NCBI GenBank assembly: GCA_020634435.1
Contig: JACKBS010000009.1
Span: 248,001-312,000, forward strand
Direction: 5' to 3'
DNA: 64,000 bases
DNA from: Ardenticatenaceae bacterium
GTDB lineage: Bacteria > Chloroflexota > Anaerolineae > Promineifilales > Promineifilaceae
The notes under the pieces were generated by a model. The model was given only the letters and a program-made list of their open reading frames with translations. It did not search any database and was not told where the DNA came from. Within the stretch, counting starts at the first letter, position 1; every line of letters begins with the position of its first letter. Below are positions 41,913-51,600 of the stretch, in pieces. The position numbers were made by a program, and so were the translations under genes.

Positions 41913-44219
41913 ATGCAACATGCACTTTTTCTAGCACAAGCGGCAAATGAACGTGCCAGTCTGCCTTTAATTTGGTGGCTTGGACCCATCGGGGCGGTGT
42001 TAGCTCTGGGATATGCCTGGTACTTTTACACCCAGGTGATGAAGGAAAGCGAAGGCTCGCCCAAGATGATCGAGATCGCCCAGGCTGTGCGCGAAGGCGC
42101 TATGGCTTACCTCAAGCGGCAGTACCGCGCTGTGGGTATGGTTTTTGGCGGGCTATTTGTCATTTTTGTCATTCTGGCCTTACTGGATTTGCAAAACCCC
42201 ATTGTGCCGGTCGCTTTTCTCACTGGCGGTCTTTTCTCTGGGTTGTGTGGCTTTTTTGGTATGAAAACGGCAACCAACGCCTCTGCGCGGGCGGCCAATG
42301 CGGCCCGTGGCAGCCTCAACGGCGGTTTGCAGATCGCTTTGCGCGCTGGTGCCGTGATGGGTTTGGTGGTTGTGGGATTTGCTCTGTTAGACATTACTGT
42401 CTGGTTCCTTGTGCTTTACTTTATTCCTCCGGCTGCATTTATTCGTGAAGCCATTAACCCACTGCCGCAGATTACGGCGACGATGCTTTCCTTTGGTATG
42501 GGCGCTTCAACCCAAGCTTTGTTTGCCCGTGTAGGTGGTGGTATCTACACCAAAGCCGCCGACGTGGGTGCTGACCTGGTTGGTAAAGTTGAAGCTGGTA
42601 TCCCGGAAGATGATCCGCGTAACCCGGCAACTATCGCCGACAACGTGGGTGACAACGTGGGCGACGTAGCGGGTATGGGTGCTGACCTGTACGAATCTTA
42701 TGCTGGTTCGATTTTGGCAACGGCCGCTCTTGGTGTGGCTGCTGTGGTAGTTGGGGGTACGGCTCTGTTTGACGGTCAGACACCAACCGTACTGCAACAA
42801 ATGGACCTTCAGCTGCGCTATATCGCAGCTCCGATCGTCATTGCCGCGATTGGCGTGGCGCTCTCCATTTTGGGCGTCTACCTCGTTCGCGCCGATGATG
42901 GGGCCAGCCAGGGCCAGCTGATCAATGCCTTGAGCCGTGGGTTGTACGGCAGTTCCATCGGCATTGCGGTTTTATCGCTGCCCGTGGTGCTGATTCTTGA
43001 CCTGCCCAATGCTTACCAGGTGTGGGTTTCGATTTTGGTGGGTTTGATTGTGGGTATTTTGGTGGGTAAAGCGACTGAGTATTACACGTCTCATGCCTAC
43101 AAGCCGACGCGCTATATTGCTGAGCAGGCCATCACCAGCCCGGCGACGCTGCTCATTGAAGGTCTGGCCGTGGGTATGGAATCGGCCGGTATCCCCGTGT
43201 TGGCCATCGTGGCTGGTATTGCCGTGAGCTTCTACTCCATGGGCGGCATCGAAAATATCTCGATGGGCCTTTATGGCGTGGGGATTGCTGCTGTGGGTAT
43301 GCTTTCCACATTGGGCTTCACCCTGGCGACCGATGCGTACGGCCCCATCGCCGATAACGCGGGCGGTAATGCGGAAATGTCTGGCCTGGAGCCAACTGTA
43401 CGTGAAAAGACCGACCAATTGGATGCCGTAGGTAACACCACGGCGGCTATGGGTAAAGGTTTTGCCATCGGTTCAGCGGCGCTCACGTCGCTTGCGTTGC
43501 TATCGGCTTATTTAGAAGAAGTTCGCCTGTCGCTGACGCTGCACGGTGGCGGGGCAGACCTGATGGTAAACGGCCGTGCTGTTGAATTTTGGACCATGCA
43601 GGATTTCATGACCTTCTATAACGTCACCGTTTTGAATCCGGCAGTGCTGATTGGCGTATTTATCGGCGCAACGACTGCATTCTTCTTTGCCGCTATGACC
43701 ATGCGTGCTGTGGGCCGCGCGGCTGGTGGTATGGTGGAAGAGGTTCGTCGTCAATTCCGTGAATTCCCTGGCATTTTGCTGGGCACCCAACGTCCTGATT
43801 ATGCGCGGTGTGTTGAAATTAGTACGGCCGCTGCCCAAAAAGAGATGATTGCGCCCTCCGTGCTGGCCTTGATTGTGCCGGTTGTGGTGGGCGTGCTGTT
43901 TGGTGTGGCTGGCGTGTTGGGCCTGCTGGCTGGTACCCTCACTGCCGGCTTTGCCCTGGCCATCATGATGGCTAACGCTGGTGGTGCCTGGGACAATGCC
44001 AAGAAGTACATCGAAGAAGGCAATTACGGTGGTAAAGGTTCTGAAGCGCATAAAGGTGCCGTCATTGGCGATACCGTTGGCGATCCGTTTAAAGATACCT
44101 CTGGTCCGTCACTGAACATTTTGATCAAATTGATGTCTATGGCGTCGGTGGTTTTTGCTGGTTTGATCACCTTCTTTGGCAATGGCGCTGGACTGGTCTC
44201 CATGTGGTTCGGTGGCTAA
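41913..44219 (+). CDS. hppA: membrane-bound ion-translocating pyrophosphatase
   Basis: A 768-residue integral membrane pyrophosphatase that couples pyrophosphate hydrolysis to H+ or Na+ export. The substrate-binding signature is DVGADLVGKVEAGIPEDDP with DNVGDNVGDVAGMGADLYE near 210-260, and the second acidic block TDAYGPIADNAGGNAEMSG lies near 475-495. About sixteen spans are visible. In the potassium-determining segment the sequence reads GNTTAAMGKG (near 507); alanine here, rather than lysine, marks the K+-dependent class. Whether it moves H+ or Na+ cannot be decided by eye. It has its own promoter and leader and ends at a terminator made of paired ACGGCCGT palindromes. Confidence 0.96.
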   Translation: MQHALFLAQAANERASLPLIWWLGPIGAVLALGYAWYFYTQVMKESEGSPKMIEIAQAVREGAMAYLKRQYRAVGMVFGGLFVIFVILALLDLQNPIVPVAFLTGGLFSGLCGFFGMKTATNASARAANAARGSLNGGLQIALRAGAVMGLVVVGFALLDITVWFLVLYFIPPAAFIREAINPLPQITATMLSFGMGASTQALFARVGGGIYTKAADVGADLVGKVEAGIPEDDPRNPATIADNVGDNVGDVAGMGADLYESYAGSILATAALGVAAVVVGGTALFDGQTPTVLQQMDLQLRYIAAPIVIAAIGVALSILGVYLVRADDGASQGQLINALSRGLYGSSIGIAVLSLPVVLILDLPNAYQVWVSILVGLIVGILVGKATEYYTSHAYKPTRYIAEQAITSPATLLIEGLAVGMESAGIPVLAIVAGIAVSFYSMGGIENISMGLYGVGIAAVGMLSTLGFTLATDAYGPIADNAGGNAEMSGLEPTVREKTDQLDAVGNTTAAMGKGFAIGSAALTSLALLSAYLEEVRLSLTLHGGGADLMVNGRAVEFWTMQDFMTFYNVTVLNPAVLIGVFIGATTAFFFAAMTMRAVGRAAGGMVEEVRRQFREFPGILLGTQRPDYARCVEISTAAAQKEMIAPSVLALIVPVVVGVLFGVAGVLGLLAGTLTAGFALAIMMANAGGAWDNAKKYIEEGNYGGKGSEAHKGAVIGDTVGDPFKDTSGPSLNILIKLMSMASVVFAGLITFFGNGAGLVSMWFGG

Positions 44220-44261
44220 AAAGGTGCCCGGCGGCCCAATAGCTTAAATGAATCTAAGGAT

Positions 44262-44290
44262 GGGACGGCCGTTTACGGCCGTCCCTTTTG
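44262..44290 (+). terminator. hppA terminator built from paired ACGGCCGT palindromes
   Basis: GGGACGGCCGT (44262-44272) pairs with ACGGCCGTCCC (44275-44285), with only two bases between, followed by TTTTG. The second terminator in the window made of this octamer. Confidence 0.8.
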
Positions 44291-44318
44291 TTTTTCACAA
44301 CAAACCAAATGAACGAGG

Positions 44319-44324
44319 TATAAT
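44319..44324 (+). promoter_or_regulatory. -10 box before the deacetylase gene
   Basis: A perfect TATAAT 38 bases before the ATG at 44363. The only -35 candidate (TTCACA at 44294) is 19 bases away, so the promoter is suggestive rather than firm. Confidence 0.35.
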
Positions 44325-44362
44325 CCCCGACAAATGAATTCATCATCCTCCCTGGAGCAATA

Positions 44363-45400
44363 ATGACAACAGCCGCAGTGTATGTCCCCGCCGTCAACCA
44401 CAGCAAATCTGGCCACCCGGAAAATGAGAAGCGCATCAGCCATTTACTGCCTTTCCTGGAAGAAGCCGGGGTTTTGGCCGATGTGCAGCTGATTGAACCG
44501 CAGCTGGCGACGGTGAAGCAGTTACGTCGGGTCCATGCCGCGCCGCTCATCGAGCGAGTGCGCGAAGTGTCTGCGGTGGGGGGCGGCATTTTGGATCATG
44601 GGGATACCTATGCCACGGCGCAAAGCTACGATCTGGCGCGGCGGGCGGCTGGCTCAACCATTGCGCTGGTGGACCAACTCTTAACCGGACAGGCAAACAA
44701 TGGTTTCGCCCTGGTGCGCCCACCAGGACATCATGCCGAATACGGCCGTATTAGCGGTTTCTGTCTCTTCAACAACGTTGCCGCCGCCGCTCGTCAGGCC
44801 CAGGCGGTACATGGTGTCAAACGCATCCTCATCATGGATTTTGATGTGCACCATGGCAACGGCACCCAAGATATTTTCTATGATGATGAATCGGTAATGT
44901 TTATTTCGACCCATCTCTTTATGCCGCGCATGTTTTACCCTGGCACGGGTGATTCTCAGGAGCTGGGGCACGGCTATGGGCATGGCTACACGGTGAATGT
45001 GCCGCTAATGCCCAATGTGGGGGATGAGGGATACGGCCGTATTCTTAATGAGCTAATCGAGCCAATGGCCCGCCAATTTAAGCCGGAACTGCTCTTGGTG
45101 TCGATTGGGTACGATGCACATTGGCAAGACCCGCTGGCCATGGCCGGACTCAGCCTTACGGGGTATGCACAGTTGTCTCAGAAGCTGGTTGCTCTGGCTC
45201 AAGAACTTACAAACGGCAAAATCCTCTTTGTTTTAGAGGGCGGGTATCAGCTCCAGGCGCTCTCTTACGGCATTCTCAACACCTTTTACGCCCTTCTGGG
45301 GCAAGACAAAATTGAAGATCCGCTGGGGTTCTCCCCGCGGGAGGAACAGGACATTAGTCAGCTATTGCGCCAACTAAAGCGCCATCACTTGATTTATTAG
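44363..45400 (+). CDS. histone-deacetylase superfamily enzyme
   Basis: A zinc hydrolase (345 aa) of the class II/acetylpolyamine amidohydrolase-like group, removing acyl groups from lysine, acetylpolyamines or similar amides. Catalytic blocks: RPPGHHAEYG near 120 with the paired histidines, DFDVHHGNGTQDIFY near 158 supplying zinc ligands, and GYDAHWQDPLA near 250 with the third ligand. CTGGAGC precedes the ATG. In bacteria the usual partners are acetylated acetyl-CoA synthetase or polyamines; acs lies 5 kb upstream on the same strand but not in the same operon. Confidence 0.92.
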   Translation: MTTAAVYVPAVNHSKSGHPENEKRISHLLPFLEEAGVLADVQLIEPQLATVKQLRRVHAAPLIERVREVSAVGGGILDHGDTYATAQSYDLARRAAGSTIALVDQLLTGQANNGFALVRPPGHHAEYGRISGFCLFNNVAAAARQAQAVHGVKRILIMDFDVHHGNGTQDIFYDDESVMFISTHLFMPRMFYPGTGDSQELGHGYGHGYTVNVPLMPNVGDEGYGRILNELIEPMARQFKPELLLVSIGYDAHWQDPLAMAGLSLTGYAQLSQKLVALAQELTNGKILFVLEGGYQLQALSYGILNTFYALLGQDKIEDPLGFSPREEQDISQLLRQLKRHHLIY

Positions 45401-45608
45401 GTGAAACTCAGCATAATATTTATGTTAGGTTGACAATAACAAGATATCTCACAGCTGTGGTGGGATACGGCCGTAAATCCAACTCCTCCTTAACCTAAGC
45501 TACGGCGCTTAACCTGAACAACCGGCGTGGTGATGCTGTTCTGGTTCACCACTCGGCAGGAAGAAGCAGAAGTAACCCGCTTCTTTTAACTTTTATAGAG
45601 GCGAAAAC

Positions 45609-48600
45609 GTGACATCAATTCTTTTGCACGATTACGTAGAGCAAATCGACAAGCTCATCGACGACAACCGCCTGGTTGAAGCGATTGAGCACTGTCGGCA
45701 TATTCTGCACAGCTACCCCCGCCACATCGACACATACCGGGTGATGGGCAAAGCGCTGCTGGAAAAACAAGAATATGATGCTGCCAATGATTTGTTCCTG
45801 CGCATTTTAGGCACCGATCCCAACGACTTTATTAGCCATGTGGGGCTGTCCATTATTTATAAGGAAGAGAGCCAGTTTGATCAGGCGCTTTGGCATCTGG
45901 AACGGGCTTACGAAATCCAGCCCTACAACGTGGCCATTCAAGGAGAACTGCGCCAGCTTTACACCACCCAAACCGATCAACGCCCTGGTATTATTCCCCT
46001 GACGCGTGGAGCGCTGGTTCGCCTGTATATGCAGGGCGAACTTTACCAGCAAGCCATCACTGAACTGCGCCGCATTCTGGCTGAAGAACCTGATCGTATG
46101 GATTTGCAGGTGCTGCTGGCTGAAGCACTGTGGCGGGATGATCAGCGGATTGATGCCGAAGAGGTGTGCCTGCACGTGCTGGAATTGCTGCCCAACTGTA
46201 TTGTGACCAATGCCATTCTGGCGGAAATTTGGCTGCAAACAGGGCGCATCCCCGAAGCGCAAAAATATTTGCACCGACTGCACAGCCTAACCTGCGAAAC
46301 AGAAAAATCGCTGGACCGAGAGACCATTGTAGGCCAGGCTTTTGCCACCGAAGGCGCTTTTATTCTGCCCAAAGAAGCTTCGCTAGAGTTTTTGCAGACC
46401 GGTACGATTTTGCCTGATAAATCAGCTGAGCCCACGGCCGATTGGGTTGGTGAAGTAAGCTTTGACAACCTGCCGGACGATGGGTCGGGCGAGGTGGTGA
46501 TGGAGCCAGAAAGCGGCATGCATAGCTACGACTGGCTGGCCGAGATTGGTGATAGTCAGACAAACGAATTGGGTGAAACGGCCGTTTCTGAGGAAGTTGC
46601 CAGCGAAACAGATTGGTTTTCACAGGGTCAGGCTAAGGAATCGCTCAAACTGTCCACCGATGAATTGGATGCCGACTGGCTGGCCGATTTGCGTGGTGAA
46701 ATTGAAGAAGAAACTGACTTCCAGCCAATGGATATGGAAGAACTGGCTGACGAACTATCCGGGGCATTACCGGCGGAAGAAACGGATTGGTTTGGTAACG
46801 CAGACGAAATTGCTGATGATGAGATGGCCGCGTTTGGTGCTGATTTGGGCGATACGGCCGTCACTGAAGAACCCCAGGCTGTTGACTCTGAAGGGTTGCC
46901 CAATTGGCTTGATGCTCTGGGTAATGAAGATTCCCCAATTGAGATTGATGCGACCAGCCTGATGGACGACAGCCTGGCAGACTGGGCCGACAGTGAACCC
47001 CATATCGTCGAAGAATCTAAGACGCCGTTCTGGCTTTCCGAAATAGCCGGTGATGAGTTGGAAGCCGTGCAGTTGAGTCCTGAGGATGCTCTGGATTGGA
47101 TGGCCGAGGATGAGGAAGACGAAGCGATCTCGGAAATTGATGACCTGATTGATGAGCTTGCTGAGGAACCTGGCGATGCTGAACTGATTGAAGATGATCT
47201 TTCCTTTTTGGATGATCTGGAGCTGCCAGTTTTAGATGAACCAGAAGCAGTAGAATCGGAATTTGGGCCAACGGCCGTTCTGGATGAAGCTGAACAGGCT
47301 GGCGAGGATGATCTTAAGCCGGTAAGCGAAACGGATGCCCTGGGTGGTGCCGATGACTGGTTGGCTGCACTCACCGAGGGCGGTATTGATGAAACCATTG
47401 ACCTGGACCAGCCGCTGGACTCTTTCGCTGGCCTGGAACTGGATGCCACTACCAGTGAACTCGCTGCCCTCAGCGATGCCGACAATTGGCTGGAATCGGC
47501 CGAAGCCGATCTGGATGCCATCCTGCAAAGCGAGAATATTGAAGAAATTTACCCCAATCTGGCCATTCCTGAATTAGATAGCGATGATTTTGCTGATATT
47601 CCAGATTGGCTTGATAGTGAAGTTGACCTGTCAGAGGAATCGGAGGCCGCCGTGAGTAGTGAAAACGATCCCCAAGAGCCACCAAAACCGGAAGAACCGG
47701 AAATGGAAATTGTGCCGGAGGAAGATCCGACTGCGGATGTCCTCAACTGGCTGGATGAATTGACATCTGAGAAGCATGACATTCCGTCATTGCCTGATCC
47801 GCCGATTGAGACTGAAGGAATGCCCAGCTGGCTCAATACGGCCGATTTAGAACAAGGTGTAGAAGTTGTGGATGAGTGGGATTCCGCTTCCGCTGAAATT
47901 CCTGATTGGCTCCAGGAACCTGTGAGTCTGGACGATGTAGACCAGGAAGAGAATCTGCTGGGCGAGGATTTGCCAACCGATGTGCCGGGTCTGACTGGTT
48001 TGCTGGCGCAAATTGACGTAGCGCCAGATGCAAGTGACGCGCCTGAAGAAGCGCTGCCGTTAGACCAGATGGATTCGCTGCTGACTGACTGGGTGGATGA
48101 AGACGCTGACGGCAGCTTGACAGAGCTGTTGGGCGGCATGGAAATGGCCGATGATTCTCTCCCCGCCGTGGATGATTGGTTTGGAGATGATTTTGCCGAA
48201 GAAACGCCCTCACTTGACGAAGAGGAAGAAGCGGAGCTGGAAGGAAGCGGTTTGACGGGTTTGCTGTCTAACCTCACCCTGACAGAGCCAGAACCCACGC
48301 GGGCGGAAGATGATTTCATGTCGGGCTTGTTGGATGAGCTGGAAGATGAGGAGCCCGACGAGGACGCTGGCGGCTTTGATGATAGTTTGGGCTTAGGCGA
48401 TCTGGACCTGGAAAATGTCAGTTTGACACAGCTGCTTTCCAGTGCAGATGATGAAGATGCGGGTGATTTTGTGGCGGATACGGCCGTTTCCGATGACGAT
48501 TGGCTGGCCGATTTGACCAGCCTCACCGACGATGAAGACCTGTTCGACGAAGAACCTGAGGCCGAAGAAAGCGTGGGGCTGACCGGTATGCTGGCCAATT

Positions 48601-51600
48601 TGTGGAGCGATGACGTGGCCGAAGAAAAAACGGCCGAATCTGAACCCCAAGAAATCCCCTCCGATTATGATACCGCTACCGATGAGATGGGACTCACTGA
48701 GCTGTTGGCCGGAATAAACTACGAAGAAGATGCCATCGCTTCCGAAATTAACCTGGATGACTTTGGCGTTGAGCCAATTGAACCCTCGCTGACCGAAATC
48801 CTATCTGGAATTGATATGGATGAAGATGACGACGGCCCTGATTTGCCCATTTCGGCGGAAGATACCACCTGGTTGACCCAGTTGGAAGCCGATACCGGCG
48901 CACTGCAAGAAGCCGGTAATGATGATTTTAATATGGCCGAAGAAACCGGTTTAGACTGGTTGACGCTGCCCGATGAGCCGGAAGAAGAAGTTCTGCCGGA
49001 AATGCCTGAACCAGCCAGACCTAAGGAAGGTGAAGTTGTTGTTGAGGCAGACAGCACGCCCGAAGATTGGGATGACCCGATGGCCTGGCTGGAAGAGCTG
49101 GCTGCACAGCAGGATGAGCCGGTTGAAGAACTACCCAGTGTGGCCGAAACGATGCTGGATGAAGAGCTGGATAGCGCCGATCAGCTCATGGCTACGGCTC
49201 CAATGGCGAAAGACACCGACTGGCTGGCTGAATTGACCGGCGGCGATTTGGACGACGAAGATGAGCTGGATGATTGGCTGGCCGAAACCGAAGCTGAGGC
49301 TCTGGCGGCTGAACTGTTTGATGCCGATGCAGATGAGCCTGGTTTGCCTGAAGCGCAGGCGATGACTGAATCTGAACCAATGTTTGATGAGTCTGAACTG
49401 GCTCGCCTGGAAGACCTTGAAGATTTGTTTGCTGAGGCAAACGTTCCCGCCGCTGAATTACCGGATACACAAGTAATGGCCGAGGCTGGACTGCAATCTG
49501 GCGATTCCGATTTGGACGATCTTGAAAACCTCGACGATCTTTTTGCCGACGAAGGGGAAATTTCCTGGCTGGATGAACTGGCCACGGACATGCTTAACCA
49601 GCCCGAAGCCGAAGAAATCGAAGAAGCGCCGGCTGTTGTAGACAGCTTAACCACGCATCCAGACATGATGGTACTCGATGAAGATGAGGAAGATGCGTTG
49701 GAGGAGGCCGAAGGTGCCTTCGACCTTGAAGATTTATGGGACGACGAATTGGCGGATGAGGAGCTTTTTGCTGCCGAGTTAACCGAACCGGAGCTTGGGA
49801 GTAGTGAACCGCTGATGGCCGAAACGGCCGTTCCTGAAGATGAAGAACTGAGCTGGCTAGATACCGTCATGGCCGAATCCGATGAAGAGGAAGCTGAAGA
49901 AGGCGAGGCGTGGCTGGCGGAAATGTTTGATGATGCCCGTGCGGAAGCCGAGCCGGACGAAGCCAGTGAGCTAGAAGATATGTTTGTGGCGCAAGACGAA
50001 GCGTTTGCCGCCGATGAAGATGCGTTTGATGAAGAACCGGGTATGCCTGAGGAAGAGCTGGTTATCACCGGCGTGACTGATGCGCTAAAAGAAACCGGCG
50101 GCCTGACCAGAGCCGAAGCTGATTTGGAAGAGGCGCTGGCGTGGCTGGACGAGTTGGATGATGAGGCCGAGCTGGAGCTGCCCGATGAAGAAGCGCCCCC
50201 TACGCGCATCACGCTGCCCACCGACGCTGGCGAGCCTGAACCTGTGGCTGATTGGCCTGATTTTGACGACGAGCCAGAGACACGCATTGTGGCGCCCGAG
50301 CAGGATGAACTGGCGCAGGCGCTCGATCGGCTGGAAATGCAGGTGCGTGAAGAGGGTGTGGCGGTGCCAGAAACGGCCGTCTTCGCCCTGGCCTTCTCTG
50401 ATGAGGAGTTGAACGCGGCTCTCGATTGGATTGAAGATATTGAAGCTGCGCCTGATGTTGCCGAAACGGCCGTTGTTCCCGAGCCAGATGTAGACGCATG
50501 GGACGATGCGCTGGATGATGACGAAGAAGAGGACGTCGCCGCGGATGCTGCTGCTGGTGATTTTGATCTCCAGGCAATGGCTGATGATCCCGAAGCATGG
50601 CTAGAGCAGCTGCTGAGCGACGACATCGCGATGGATGTGGAGATGGAACCACCGCCCATCAAGCCTAGCGAAGACGCCATGTTTGTTACCGATGACGCGG
50701 CGCTAGTCGTGGAAACGGCCGAATTTGAAGAGCCCATCGAGCAGATTGAGGATACGACTGATGAATTGATCGACTCGCTGCTGGACGATGTTGGCCTGGA
50801 TGACATGCCTGACGATCCAGATGCGGCTGTTGCCTGGCTGGACCAGATGGTGGACGAAGAAGAGCTGGAAGATGCTGCTACGCTCGACGGTGAAACCGAT
50901 GACATGCTGCTGGTGACCGAGGAAGCTGAATCGGAGGCTGAGGCTGCTCTGGACTTTGACATAGGCGATGACCCCGAGGCGTGGCTAGAGCAAATGCTCA
51001 GCGGCGACATGGCGTTGGATATCGACATGGAACCACCGCCCATCAAACCCAGCGAAGACGCCATGTTTGTCACTGATGACGCGGCTGCCATTGTGGAAGA
51101 TGAGCCTGAACCGGCGACCGAACCGGAATTAATGGTGCCGGAAACGGTGGATGACTTGGTTGAAGCGTTTGAGCTGGATGAGTCCGAGGAAGATGAGGAG
51201 GAAGCTACGGCTGAAGCCGAATCGGATCAGTTTGGCATGGCCGACATGATGGACGATCCAGAAGCGTGGCTAGAGCAGCTGCTGAGCGACGACATCGCGA
51301 TGGATGTGGAGATGGAACCACCGCCCATCAAGCCCAGCGAAGATGCCATGTTTGTCACCGATGATGCCCAGGTTCAAGAACCGGCTGCCGAGGCTGAGCC
51401 AGAGATTGAGCTGGACGAAGTGGCGCTGGAAGAATCGCTGGACGTGGAGACTGACATCATTTCTGAGGTGCCGGATGATCCCGACGAGGCCGTGGTTTGG
51501 CTGGAACAGCTGGCGGCGCGTCAGGGGGCGGCCCTCGAAGAGTTGCCTACCGTGCATGATCCCGATGCCGAGCCGGAAATGCCAGACTGGATGGTTGAGG

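Noticed and set aside
49181..51091. 636-codon Ser-rich open frame antisense to the giant acidic gene
   Set aside because: Asp/Glu codons read in reverse give Ser runs; it mirrors low-complexity coding DNA.
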